Source: Erythroxylum novogranatense (lineage: Eukaryota; Streptophyta; Magnoliopsida; Malpighiales; Erythroxylaceae). Taken from it: DNA of 64,000 nt. Positions within the stretch are counted from its first letter, which is position 1. The number at the start of each line of letters is the position of its first letter. Location of the stretch: positions 48,190,063 to 48,254,062 of the forward strand of contig CM057233.1 in NCBI GenBank assembly GCA_029891385.1, in the 5' to 3' direction. This document shows positions 11,322-23,274 of this stretch, piece after piece. The position numbers and the translations under genes were made by a program. The notes under the pieces are model-generated. The model saw only the letters and a program-made list of their open reading frames with translations, did not search any database and was not told the DNA's origin.

Positions 11322-14300
11322 TGTTGGGACCCGATCCGGAAACCGAATCCCAACCGAAACAGAAATATAGACAAAGCGAATACGGAATCGGCAGAAGCAA
11401 ATCGGAGTGAATGTAGCGAAAGCAAATCAAATAAACATACCGAAATGCAAAGCGAATGCAAATCGAAATCGAAAACCAAATCGGAATAATCAATAGAATC
11501 GAATCATAAGGCGGGGATAAACGAAATAATCAATCAAACTGAAACATATCCGACATCCGAGAACAAGTGTCAAAAAAACGATCGAATGAACATAATCGCA
11601 TTGGAAAACCTAGACTAACCATCCGAAACTGGCATAAAATTTTTTTTCCTTTCTGTTTTTTTCATTCTTAATCACTTTATTTCATTACATACAAAATCAT
11701 CATATGCTTGGATACTCATACAAATCTCAAATCGCACTCAAATCATAATAAACTTCTTAACATTAATACCAATCTCATAAATCCATCTTTCATACATCTA
11801 AATTTTATTTTTCTTCTTTTCCAATTTATTTTCTAACGAAAATTCGGCAGCATAACGACTGCATTTATCCTATCCCAAAAATTCCTGCAAAGGCAAAAAT
11901 ACACTTCTAATATCACAAAATCTAGAATCATCGGACTCTCCCGTCCGGAATCCAAACACCAGCAAACAAACGCAATCTTAGATCTAAACACTTCAATCAA
12001 ACACAAATCACAATAACACATTAAATGGTTTGGTTTGGTCCATAACAGGACGTACTGCACACTTCCGCATAGCGGTCATGTGCAGCCGTGAAGGGAGTCC
12101 GTGATCGGAACTCCATGCCACTAGCAGGCAGCTGGGAGAAGGCTATAACAAGTAGAGACAGTGCACTGACTCACAAAAGGACCTGACAAAACCCACATAA
12201 CACATAAGCGGAAACGGAAATTCAAATTGCCCGAAGGCAGTTTTCAAAAATCTTGATTTTTCACATTTTTCAAATCATAACATCAAATTGTGTCAAAAAG
12301 CTTGACACATGCATATTCCACATATACAATCATATTCAATAAATCAATTAATCACATATAAATCAAACGCATAAACATGAATGCAATTATTTCTTTCACA
12401 CATAAATCAAAACGTATATAGTTTCATAAAACACATTGCTCAAATTGTCTCAAAACATGATTTTCATAAATCTTGCATTTTCTAAAACTCATTTTAACCC
12501 TTTGAAATCATAATATCAAACATTTACAACCTTTTTCAACCCATTTTATCAACAATAATTTATCAAAATCAAATTTTGCTTTCTTTAATTTCAAAATCAC
12601 ATTCTTAGCTTACAATTCAATAAATAAATATACTACCCACCTCATATCCATGCTAACAACTTGCTTTGTGCCTCAATTGCTCCAAAGCCTTCTTCTTTCT
12701 TCCACATTAAAATTTCCTAAACCAAATTAATCCAAATTCAACTTCATAAATGTCATAATTCATCAATTTAAACTTAGAAAACACTAATTCCACATAAAAT
12801 CAAGCTATCTAAATCATGAATTTCCAAAATCCTTCAAAATCTCCAAATTCCAAAATGCACCTAAACCAATCTACTCAAATTCAATATCATATTTAACTTA
12901 ATTACTCAAATTGAGCTTAGGAAACATCAATTCCTCACATATTCAAGCTATTTCAATCTCCAAATTTGAAAATCCCTAATTTTCAAAATTGGCCTAAACC
13001 AATTTACACAAACTCCATATCATAAATCACAATTTCTTCACAATTGATTTCATATTTCACCAATTCATACTAGTATTGATGATTCTACACCATTAATTCA
13101 CAAAATCCCCAAATTTCAAATTAAGCCTAAACCTCCAATTTACAATTTTTTAAATTAAACTTCACCTAAAGCATAAACATCAAAATTGACTTAGGATATC
13201 TCAAATTCATCATTAATCCAAGCTATCTAAAGCATCAATTTCAAAAACCCCCAATTTCAAAATTTGACATAATCCTAATCACTCAATTAACCAAAATTAA
13301 ATCTCACTTAAGGCATAATCATCACAATTGACTTCATAAGTCACATACCCATATCATTTTCCATGATTCTAAACCAAAGTTTAAGAAAAAACTCAAAGAT
13401 TGAAATTTCTCTTACCTCTTTCTCTCTCTAGATTTTCAAAATTCCTAAGCTCCAATGGTAACTTCATCTTCTTTCTTCCCTTTCCCCTTGAAATCCATGC
13501 AAAACTCATGGTAGAAGCCTTAAAAATTCAAGAACCTACCTTCCCCCATCACCACCGATGCATGCTCTCTTCATTCTCTCCTTTCTTCTCTCTTTTTCTC
13601 TCTTGTTTTCTTTCTTATTTTTTTGCTGTATAAATCTGAATTCCAGATGCTTCATACAACAGCTATGGGCTGTGTTTCATGCCAGGTCATTAAAATGGGG
13701 GGGGGGGGGAAAGACCATAATGCCCCTCATTTAAGCAATATTCCACCACTGCCCCCGCACAGGATTTTGAAAAACTGACTACTTGCATCCTGTTTTCAAG
13801 CATTTAACGAAATAATTTGGACAAACTTTCTTCATGAAAATTATTCCTCTAGATCATACGAATCCAACGCCACCGACCGTGCTCAATTCGGATCAGAAAT
13901 CCGAGACTGAACATTAACATAACTTCAGTCCAGAAATTAACAATCTTAGGGACGAAATTAAATTTCGATCCCTTCACAAGAGTTGTAGCCCTATATCTTA
14001 ACTTTATTTTCCCTCAAGAATCAACTCAATCGGAGTTGTACAGCTCCCGAAAATCACAAAATACTGGACTATGTTCAGAAAATTATCCAACTTATAACCT
14101 ATAACCAAATCTCTTACTTTGGTTCAATCAATCTCTTTCCATTTAATCTCCTAAAAATCATAATTCTCCCTGAAAATGAAATTAATCGTCGAAGGAATCC
14201 AACGCTTCGAGAATCGAGTCAATCGGATGTCGGACGACAGAATTATAAGCAAAAGATTACAAATGGGATCGGATTAAAAACAAAGTATCGGAACTTCAAA

Positions 14301-15272
14301 ACCGAACTTTTCCAAAATCATATCTCTCGATCCCGAACTCAGAATTTGACAACTTTGGTATCAATAAAAATATCAAAGGAAGCTCTACAACTTCCCTGAA
14401 ATACTCAAAATCAAATTAGGTCTCGAAAGATGTTGAAAACTAAATCAAAGATTCTGTCTAAAACAGCTTTTCCTAAACGACTTCTCATTTTTAATCGCTC
14501 ATAACTCCTAGCCTCGATATCGAAAAATTGCAAACTTTATATCAATGGAAAGATAAAAACATCATCTAAAACTTTCATGAAGACCACTTATTCTAATTCA
14601 AACTAAATCCGTACGATGAGTGGCCTCGAAGCATAGAATACACAAATCTATACTTAATAGCATTTTCAAAACCAAACATATCTTCAAAAATTCATATCTC
14701 TCAATCCCGACATCGAAAATTAACAAACTTTATGTCCACAAAAAGATCTCGACAGAGGCTACAATTTTGATGTTGATAATTTTCTCAAATTTTGCCTAAA
14801 TCAAAAAGTCAACTTTTTCTTCAAAAAGTCAAACTCCAAGCGAACTTTGACTGATCATAACTCTCAGTTCCGATATCGAAAAATATCAAACTTTATGGCT
14901 ACAGAAAGCTCTTGACATAAACTACAAGTTTGCAGAAGATCATTTTCTCAAAATCTCCCAAAATCAAAAAGTCAACTCTCAAGTCAAACATTTTATCTCC
15001 AAAAGTCAAACTTTCTAAATTCTTCAAATTTTCACATTTTTTCTTTTTAATTCTTGCTATTTAACTTCATTTCAATCAATTCATCCACTTTCTTCTCATA
15101 ATCCATATAAGTTCACTCAAATATCAAAGTCCCCAAAATTAAACAATTCTTTTCTCATAAATTTTTTTAATTTCATCAAATTTTCTTAAATTCATAATTT
15201 TCTCACCAATTTCTTTCTCACTTAAATTCATTTTAATATTTCTAATTTTCACCAAAAGTTCGGGGTCCAACA
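11322..15272 (-). mobile_element. Solo gypsy LTR, 3.95 kb, with ACATC target duplication
   Basis: Read on the minus strand the element starts TGTTGGACCCCGAAC at 15272 and ends GGGTCCCAACA at 11322. It is bounded on both sides by ACATC (11317-11321 and 15273-15277), the 5-bp duplication expected of LTR-retrotransposon integrase. No gag or pol sequence lies between, so this is a solo LTR left by recombination between two LTRs. A block at 12110-12168 matches, on the minus strand, the GCCTTCTCCCGGCTGCC module of LTR1, LTR2 and LTR3, which ties it to the same chromovirus group. The 12.2-15.2 kb part is AT-rich and contains no ORF with recognisable similarity. Confidence 0.9.
13697..13709. repeat. 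G13 homopolymer
   Basis: Thirteen consecutive G inside the solo LTR. Its length may be uncertain because homopolymers are error-prone in sequencing. Confidence 0.9.
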
Positions 15273-16440
15273 ACATCGGTCACGTATTTGATGATAAGAG
15301 GGTTCATGACTTAGAAGTTGACTGGTGGAAGGTTCGATATTAATGAAAGAATCCTTCATTGAGGAATTCTTTCTTCAAGTGTAGATGAAGTGGAAGTTGT
15401 GTTTTTTACAGCTCGATTTTCTCTACGTCGTCGCAACAATTCTTGTTTTTTTTTCATTTGGCATTTCAGCATATTTTTGACGTCTTTTAGCATTTCTATC
15501 CATATGTAAATACCTGAGGAATCGACATAATATAAACGTCTTTGATCTATCCATTCATGATGTTCGGTCAAAATGAATTGTCAGATATATATATACAGGC
15601 CTACATACATTGATATATATATGTATATATACATATATATATCAATATATATCTATATAACTATATCGATATATATATATATAGAAACAATAAAATTGAA
15701 TATATATTATAAATCGTATCACAAGAAACATGTAAAAAAACATTTTGTTTATGATCTAACAAACAATATGTCGAACAAACATGAATATAAACCATTTAAA
15801 TAACTAAAGCATAATTTATAAAAAATTTATTTCATTTAACTACACATACCTTACTACACTAAGAATGCAGAGAATAAGCGGGGACCTATAAAAATAGAGT
15901 ATACATGCAATGTAACGTAGAAAGGATAATATGCTCTATTCAGGTTAATAAATAACAATAGCAGAATTTTACAATAAATTTATTTAACCTAAGCATATAT
16001 ACCTTAGTACTCCAAGAATGCAGAGAGAATAAGCACGGACCTTACAAAATGGAGTAAAATGCAATCGAGAATCTAGAACGGAGAATTTGATAACTAAAAC
16101 AAGAGGATAGTTGAGAGAAGTAAAGTTTGGGTGGAGAAAATGTTTCAGTGGTTGGGGTAGATTTGCTTTAAGGGTTAAGATAGGAGAACAGTAAGAAGTT
16201 AGAATATAAAGGTGTCGATTGGAGTGCGTCGACGATGATCAAATTTTGTTCTAAGTTATTTTGATGCCAAAGAAATGGCCTTGAATGATTGATTGATAAA
16301 CGGATGCAAAAGGCAAGCTTCAAAGAAGAGGAAATGATCAGAAGGTGAACTCGTCAGAAGAAGAGTAAAGGCAAACAATGATAGTAATTTCCAAGAAGAG
16401 AAAATAATTGTAGAAGGTCAACTCGTCCTGAGTAGCACGT
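15273..16440. other. Unassigned AT-rich DNA with TATATA microsatellite
   Basis: It begins with the right ACATC target duplication. A (TATATACA)n-like stretch lies at 15582-15682. No gene is supported: a 71-codon minus ORF at 15356-15571 has no family signature that I recognise. Confidence 0.6.
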
Positions 16441-16448
16441 GTATAATA

Positions 16449-17435
16449 ATTTTATCACCTATGAATTGAAACGTCGATCTCTACTCGGTGCTCTTCTTCT
16501 CTAATTACTTCATGTTTGCTTACTTCTTCAAGACTTTTTGGCGTGAATCGACATTATTATACCGCTTAGAAGATTATTCCATACAAGAAAAACAGGTCTT
16601 CTGGTTCATATATTTTGGGGGTTAGCGTGTCTTTCCTTGCCACAAGTAAAAAATTATGACGGTCTCACCTATGAATTAAAACGTTAATCTCTGTTCTGGT
16701 GTTTACTTCTGCAATACGCTATTGGCAGTGTTTGACATTATACCTATTAATTGAAACGTCAATCCACCTGACAGAAGAAACCCGTGCAGTTAAAAAGGAG
16801 GAGATTGTTAAGTCAAAACGACTTTACATAAATGATTTTGATGAAGTACAAATAATGATGAAAAAGGAGACGATGAAAACAAGACGAAAGTTGAAAAGCA
16901 AACCCAAGTTGAAAAGCAGATGGAAGCAAAAGCAGACGAAAGTTGTGCAAAAGTAGACGGGAGTAAAAGCAGACGATGGAAAGCACACAAAAGCAAACCA
17001 CGTGTGAATTAAGAATCAGTTTGAGTTAGTTACAAAACTCAATTGAATAACAGATTCTTTCAAGATTAAAGCAATCTCTGTTCTGGTCGTCTTCTTCTTG
17101 CGATAAACAGAAAATAATTGTAGAAGGTCAACCTGTTAGGAGTAGAACGTGAGAAATCTATCACCTATGAATTGAAACGTCAATCTCTGTTCTGGTCCTC
17201 TTCTTCTCTTTGCAATCCTCATGTTTGCTTACTTCTGGAATACGTTATTGGCATTTGGCAGGAATCGACATTATCATAGCAGTTAGAAGATTATTGGATA
17301 CAAGAAAAACAGAAGTGAAAGTGATTAATACATTTTGGGGTTTATCGTGTATTTCCTTGCCACAAATAAATAATTATGACGGTGTCCAGAAGTCTATCAC
17401 GTATGAATTGAAACGTCAATCTCTGTTCTGGTCTA
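16449..17435 (+). repeat. Dispersed 35-bp repeat, four copies
   Basis: A word close to CACCTATGAATTGAAACGTC, followed by AATCTCTGTTCTGGT, occurs near 16455, 16664, 17161 and 17398. Adjacent phrases such as GAAGGTCAACTCGT and GCTATTGGCAGTGTTTGACA also recur. The segment behaves like an irregular tandem array of roughly 200-250-bp units with internal loss. No coding capacity is evident. Confidence 0.65.
16850..16990 (+). repeat. AAAAGCAGACGAA minisatellite, forward arm
   Basis: Short imperfect tandem units of about 13 bp around AAAAGCAGACGAAAGTTG. The same words recur at 17595-17665 and, in reverse complement, at 17795-17900 and 18890-19150. Confidence 0.7.
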
Positions 17436-17594
17436 CCTCCGCAACACGCTATTGGCAGTGTTTGACATTATTATAGCGGCTAGAAGATTGTACCTATTAG
17501 TTGAAAACTCAATCTACGTGACAAAAAAAATCTATGCAGACAGAACCTATTGAAAAGCATGTTAAGTCAAAATGACTTGACATATATGATTTTA

Positions 17595-17665
17595 ATGAAT
17601 AACAGACGAACAAAAACAGACGAAGTACAAAAACAGACGAAGTAGAAAAACAGACGGAGAATGCG
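17595..17665 (+). repeat. AAACAGACGAAGTA minisatellite
   Basis: About four units of AAAACAGACGAAGTA. Together with the opposite-sense array at 17795-17900 this makes an inverted pair separated by about 130 bp. Confidence 0.7.
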
Positions 17666-17794
17666 AAAGCATAAATAATATGTTGACTTCGACTCTTATT
17701 TATAAACTCCGTGTTCACTATTTATAACCTTCGTGTTCAACTGGTTCTTCAATCTTGCTTCTTGAACCTTGAAACAAGTAGTTATTTAGTTAAG

Positions 17795-17900
17795 TTCTGT
17801 CTTTTGCTTTTGCTTCCGCCTGCTTTTGCTTTCGTCTGCTTTTCAACTTGCGTCTGTTTTTCTTCTTTCGTCTACTTGTCACATTTCGTCTGCTTTTCAA
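17795..17900 (-). repeat. TTCGTCTGCTTTT minisatellite, reverse arm
   Basis: Units of TTCGTCTGCTTTT and TTTCAACTTGCGTCTG, complementary to the arrays at 16850 and 17595. Confidence 0.7.
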
Positions 17901-17934
17901 GTTCACGTAAATATGAATTTATTGTCCTAAACAT

Positions 17935-18098
17935 ATTGGCCTTTGGTTTTGATTTTATGATATATTTAACCATGTTGAGATTTGGTCTGATTTCCCTAAA
18001 CCATTCTTCACTTAATGGTTTAGCGAAGATGTCCACCCATTGATACTTTGTTTCAACGAACTGTCCATTTCTGAAAACACATTACAAATGCATGACTT
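17935..18098 (-). pseudogene. Ty1/copia RNase H C-terminal tail fragment
   Basis: On the minus strand an open stretch reads QWVDIFAKPLSEEWFREI. This fits the C-terminal end of copia RNase H, where the DIFTKPL-type motif is followed by a short helix. Only this tail is present. It is fused end to end with a TNL fragment on the opposite strand, and the fusion is duplicated at 18180-18265. No LTR is identified nearby. Confidence 0.7.
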
Positions 18099-18349
18099 AA
18101 TGGAAGAAATGGGATAGGAAGTTGTACGTCAAGAATCTAGATATCCCAATACACGTAGTAGATTATGGGATCCAATTCATTTAATGGTTTAGTGAAGATG
18201 TCCACCCATTCATACTCTGTTTCAACAAACTGTCCATTTCTGAAAACACATTACAAATGCATGACTTAATGGAAGAAATGGGAAAGGAAGTTGTACGTCA
18301 AGAATCTAGATATCCCAATACACGTAGTAGATTATGGGATCCAAAAGAT
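18012..18349. repeat. 169-bp tandem duplication of a copia-tail/TNL fusion
   Basis: The sequence from TTAATGGTTTAGCGAAGATG at 18012 to the TNL linker is repeated from 18181 with a period of 169 bp and few substitutions. Each unit carries the copia RNase H tail on the minus strand and the TNL MHD segment on the plus strand, so the duplication happened after the two were joined. Confidence 0.85.
18088..18176 (+). pseudogene. TNL fragment, first copy (MHD segment)
   Basis: The reading frame MHDLMEEMG then a stop, followed by EVVRQESRYPNTRSRLWD, is the end of the NB-ARC domain of TIR-NB-LRR proteins. It includes the MHD motif that controls nucleotide-dependent switching. The stop (TAG) sits where the second copy has Lys (AAG). 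The fragment ends where the next 169-bp unit begins. Confidence 0.8.
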
Positions 18350-18665
18350 GTCTTTAAAGTACTTGCAGAGGACAAGGTAAAATTAGTCACTTACTTTCTA
18401 TATGAGATTTTTAAGTTATGTATTGATATTATCTTAAGAAAAATATATATTGCAAAACTTTGAACTTATGGTTTTCAAATAAGGATATTTTAAACATACT
18501 TTCAATTATTATAATATAATTTTGAAAATCATTTAAACTTTCTGTTTTACTAAAAAAATATTTGATTGTTATTTCTTAGGGAGCGGAAGCAGCGAAAAGC
18601 ATAAGGTTAGATATGTCCAAAATACAGGAGATAGATTTAAATGCAAAAGTGGATATATGGCCATG
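18257..18665 (+). pseudogene. TNL resistance-gene fragment, second copy with intron
   Basis: The frame from MHDLMEEMGKEVVRQ through SRLWDPKDVFKVLAEDK matches the NB-ARC end and linker of TIR-NB-LRR immune receptors. A typical TNL intron follows: GT at 18377, AG at 18578-18579. The next exon reads GAEAAKSIRLDMSKIQEIDL, the usual TNL linker before the LRRs. Similarity ends after about 28 codons of that exon, before any leucine-rich repeat. TIR, P-loop and LRR parts are absent, so this is a dead fragment, probably moved with the copia tail. It is the best evidence that the host is a eudicot. Confidence 0.85.
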
Positions 18666-18889
18666 GTTATTCGTTAGGGGATGTAGCCTTGTTCAAGTTC
18701 AATTTAGATGAACATGCAAGTACAGAAATCCTGAAGTGCGACGTCACTCCATTATATTCCTAATATTATGATCAATTCTATTAAGCATTCGAGTTTCCTA
18801 CTCCAGTGTCCATTATGTTTTATGGCAAATTTGATGTAGTTCGTCAAAGCTCGTTACTTCTCTCACAAGGAAATTGAACTTCATCGATT

Positions 18890-19150
18890 TTCTGATTCGC
18901 CGCTTTTATTAGCTTCGGCCTGCTTTTGTTCAGATAAATGCGCTTTTATGTCTTCGTCTGACTTTTGTATTCTCCGTCTGTATTGTTAACTTCGTCTACT
19001 TTTTCAACTCCGTTTATATTTTTAACTTCGTCTACTTTTTCAAGTCCGTCTATATTTATAACTTCGTCTACTTTTTCAACTCCATCTATTTTTAACTTTG
19101 TCTACTTTCTCAACTCGCTCGCTTTTCTCTCTTCGCCTGCCTTTTCAACT
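18890..19150 (-). repeat. 36-bp minisatellite (TTCGTCTACTTTTTCAACTC)
   Basis: Between about 18985 and 19110 a unit close to AACTTCGTCTACTTTTTCAA plus CTCCGTCTATATTTTT is repeated about four times, with shorter related words on both sides. It is complementary in sense to the arrays at 16850 and 17595. The 65-codon ORF across it is a product of the repeat. Confidence 0.75.
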
Positions 19151-19439
19151 TTATCTCATTAGAGGTGAGGAAAAGCGCATTTATGGAAAGCAAACCAAAG
19201 CAAATCACCTCCGAATTAAGAAGCGAGACAATAGAAGAAGCAAATCACCTCCCAATTAAGAAGCGAGACGATAGAAGTGAAACAATCAAAGTCAGATATT
19301 GAAAAGTGAAAAGCAGACTGAAGTAAGACATAAAGCAGAAAAAGTTAGAGCAAGCGAAACTAAGACATAAAACTTTACAAAGCGATATGTCACATTCTTG
19401 AAAAATAGCACGAAGCGATATGTGCAGTTACTATATTAT

Positions 19440-19835
19440 TCAAATCTGCACTACGCCTTCTAAAACTTTACAAAGCTGTAGGCTTCCTAGCTATATGGAC
19501 AGAGACTGACGATGAATCTGCTCATATCCAAGTCTGCACTACGCCTTCTTTGTTGCACGCATCCATTTTCAAATTAAAGTAGATGAAACTCTGCTTTGAC
19601 AGAGGAGTTCCTTTCTGACATGAGAAAAATATATGTACAAGGAAAGAGGATGCTGGTGGTGAAGTAACAACTTTGCAATTTATGATAAATCTCCTTATAT
19701 CCAAGTCTGCATTACGCCTTCTTTGTTTGAGGCACTCTTTTTCAGAAGTCTCGACTACGTCTTCTGTATTCGTGCCATCTGTTTTACAGATGGCAACATG
19801 ATAAATCTCCTCATATCCAAGTCTGTTGTAGGCCA
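19440..19835 (+). repeat. Short dispersed repeat CCAAGTCTGCACTACGCC
   Basis: Variants of CATATCCAAGTCTGCACTACG plus CCTTCTTTGTT occur near 19440, 19524, 19698 and 19812. They lead into the large tandem block that starts at 19914. Confidence 0.65.
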
Positions 19836-19913
19836 ACAACAACAGTGGACAGTAATAACAGTCGACGGTAACAACAACGAAACTCAGAAAACATCTATAC
19901 ACACCAAAACAAA

Positions 19914-20872
19914 AAAAGCTTAAAGAAGATTTACAAGTAAAGAAAAAATGGAAACCGAGACGATGCAATTACAACATCCGACGTCCAGTTGGTGAACAGC
20001 CTTATGCTAGGTTCACGTCCTAGGTTCACGTCGAAACCACCGATACTCTGTCGACACCAACAATAGCTACGACAACCACAGATGGAGCCAACAACAACAG
20101 TGGACAGCAACAACAGTCAACGGCAACAACAACGAAACTCGAAAAACATCTGTACACACCAAAACAAAAAAGCTTAAAGAAGATTTACAAGTAAAGAACA
20201 ACAGGAAACCGAGACGATGCGATTACAACATCCGACGTCTAGTTGGTGAACAACCTTATGCTAGGTTCACGTCGAAACCACCGATACTCTGTCGACACCA
20301 ACAACAACTACGACAACCACAACTAGAGCCAACAACAACAGTGGACAACAACAACAGTCGACAGCAACAACAACGAAACTCGGAAAACATCTGTACACAC
20401 CAAAACAAAAAAAAGCTTAAAGAAGATTTACAAGTAAAGAACAACTGGAAACTGAGACGATGCGATTACAACATCCGACGTCCAGTTCATGAACAACCTT
20501 ATGCTAGGTTCACGTCGAAAACACCAACAACAGCTACGACAACCACAGCTGGAATGGAAAAAGCAGAGGAAGGCAAGGGCGGAGAGGAAAAACAAAGATA
20601 GAGAAAGGAGACAACATGGATATATTCCACGCTCTTTAAGTAGTCACAAGCGCGGCCGCCTGACAAACTATTGCATCAAAAGATTGGGTCAGAAGATTGC
20701 GTGCATATCGCGCTTATCTGGGTGGTCAGAAGATTGCGTGTATATCGCGCGAAGACATAAAATTCAATAAACAGAACGAAAGAAAAAGAAAGAATATAAG
20801 CCGCTGGATTAAATGGACGATGGGGATCTATTCCGTGGTCGTCCATCCGGTCACTCTTATTATATATACTTA
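19914..20872 (+). repeat. Higher-order repeat block 1
   Basis: Two full units and one partial unit of about 242 bp (starting near 19914, 20166 and 20410 with AAAAAAGCTTAAAGAAG) are followed by about 320 bp of different sequence that includes AAGCGCGGCCGCCTGACAAA. Units carry CAACAACAACAG-rich stretches. The ORFs across them are poor in any family signature and are probably a by-product of CAA repeats. Confidence 0.88.
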
Positions 20873-21835
20873 AAAAAAGCTTAAAGAAGATTTACAAGTA
20901 AAGAACAACTGGAAACCGAGACGATGCGATTACAAAATCCAACGTCCAGTTGGTGAACAACCTTATGCTAGGTTCACGTCGAAACCACCGATACTCTGTC
21001 GACACCAACAACAGCTACGACAACCACAGCTGGAGCCAACAATAACAGTGGACAGCAACAACAGTCGACGGCAACAACAACGAAACTCGGAAAACATCTG
21101 TACACCCGAAAACAAAAAAAGCTTAAAGAAGATTTACAAGTAAAGAATAACTGGAAACCGAGACGATGCGATTACAACATCCGACGTCCAGTTGGTGAAC
21201 AACCTTATGCTATGTTCACGTCGAAACCACCGATACTCTGTCGACACCAACAACAGCTACGACAACCACAGCTGAAGCCAACAACAACAGTGGACAGCAA
21301 CAACAGTCGACGGCAACAACAACGAAACTCGAAAAACATCTGTACACACCAAAACAAAAAAAGCTAAAGAAGATTTACAAGTAAAGAACAACTGGAAACC
21401 GAGACGATGCGATTACAACATCCGACATCCAGTTGGTGAACAACCTTATGCTAGGTTCACGTCCTAGGTTCACGTCGAAAACACCAACAACAACTACAAC
21501 AACCACAACTGAAATGGAAAAAGCAGAGGAAGGCAAGGGCGGAGAGGAAAAACAAAGACAGAGAAAGGAGACAACATGGATCTATTCCGCGCTCTTTAAG
21601 TAGTCACAAGCGCGGCCGCCTGACAAACTATTACCTCAAAAGATTGGGTCAAAAGATTGGGTGCATATCGCGCTTATCTAGGTGGTCAGAAGATTGCGTG
21701 TATATCGCGCGAAGACACAAAATTCAATAAACAGAACGAAAGAAAAAGAAAGAATATAAGCCGCTGGATTAAATGGACGATAGGGATCTATTCCGTGGTC
21801 GTCCATCCGGTCGCTCTTAGTATATATACTTAATA
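20873..21835 (+). repeat. Higher-order repeat block 2
   Basis: A near-copy of block 1, with units starting near 20873, 21114 and 21356 and the same 320-bp tail ending TATATATACTTA. The whole 960-bp block is thus duplicated in tandem. Both tails carry an internal short duplication around AGATTGCGTG..ATATCGCGC. Confidence 0.88.
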
Positions 21836-23270
21836 ACTTAATAAGGGCTCTATAAAATATGAAACTATTCTTAAATTTTTTAGCACTTAGAAATTAAACC
21901 TTAGCATTAAGATCAGACAATAAATAAACTTTTAATAAAAACTAATAATAATATTAGAATTAATAATTTTTTGAGAGTTTAATTATACAATAATAAAAAT
22001 AACGCTCATATTTTGAACTTAAAATTCGCTCTTGTCCATTTAAACAAAATCAACTAAGAATAATATTAAATAAATATACTTACATAAACAATAATATTTC
22101 CTTTGAATGATGATGATAAAATTTAGTTAAATTAGACTTGTAATTCTACTTTTGAAATTGTTGGTTCAACTAGATTCTTTTCTTTATCACAATTAATACA
22201 TTATATTATAAATATTTGAAACTTAGTCATTTTATTTAATTATTAGGTATATTAAATAAGATATATACATATCGTTTTTTTTAATTACTATGTGAAAACA
22301 TATTTTTGAGAAAAGGAAAATAGAATTAATAAAAAAGGACAGATAGTTGCAAAAGATCATGTTTATGCACTACATGCAACTAGACTCCCTAGATAAAGTG
22401 AACAAGCTAAACTTCTACCTTTTTAAGAGGATGAAATAATTAAAAGAAGTGAAAAAAAAACTAAATAACATAAAAAAGAATAGGGAGTCAAGGTACTTAG
22501 AGTAAAGCGATTTGATCACAAAGACAAAAAAACATTCCATATTTGTGTAAGAGACACACTCACTCTGCCTTAGATATTGTGAGTAAGGATGCATTATCTC
22601 ATCTAATTGGTGATACTAACTATTCCTATGATTTCCCTTAGAAAATCTCTAAATTTCTTTCTCTCTTTAAGTAAGTGTAACAATCTAACACTAGTTTAAA
22701 TAACTTTAGATCTTCTAGAAGAGTAAATATGATATTCCCTACCTAAGTCAAGAACATAGATCAAGATTGAGCATGACAGAAAGCTCAACATATGGATAAG
22801 AGATAGGATCAAGTGGAGATGGAGTAAAGATAGGAGAATAATATGTAACTGATAGATATAGGGGCAACTTATTAAAGGACGTATTGGTTGTTTTGAATCT
22901 TAGTTCCTTTCAATCTATCTAGGCATTTAGCTTATTCTTGATTGCAAGCAAGAAGATGAAAGAGGCCTTTAGCAAATTGCTTTTGAACTAAACAAATCTC
23001 CACTAAGAAGTTTTCAGATCAAGCCTTCTTAGAATGTTGAGACATAAATTGTTTGAATTGTGCCATAACTAGACCACCTTATCCCTAGCATTTGTATGTA
23101 AATAATAGTTTGGTACATTTTCTATAATGTGGTTGAAACCTCTGAGATTATAACTCCATGCTTCATGTATTAGAATTGAGCTAGATTTAACTTTAATAGG
23201 GATTTAGAGCCTATGGTTGCTATGCCTTTGGAATGGGTACGTGGGACTTAAATTGTTCGAGTTATCAAAC
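21836..23270. other. AT-rich region without recognised genes
   Basis: About 1.4 kb with no ORF of note on either strand. It may include decayed transposon sequence but nothing I can name. Confidence 0.55.
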
Positions 23271-23274
23271 TAAA

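Noticed and set aside
15356..15571. Minus-strand 71-codon ORF with IDQRRLYYVDSSG
   Set aside because: Possibly a transposase exon, but I recognise no family signature and see no neighbouring exon.
15573..15803. ORF rich in Ile and Tyr at 15573-15803
   Set aside because: It is the translation of a TATATA microsatellite.
16449..19150. CRISPR-like array
   Set aside because: Units are imperfect, spacers are not unique and equal in length, and the surrounding DNA is a plant nuclear genome.
19522..19968. Minus-strand 148-codon ORF, Cys-rich with hydrophobic stretches
   Set aside because: It runs antisense through CAA-rich tandem repeats and changes with each repeat copy; no family motif.
20649..20665. 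GCGGCCGC-containing stretch as a cloning-vector junction
   Set aside because: The same sequence recurs at 21610 inside the duplicated block with identical natural flanks, so it is genomic repeat.
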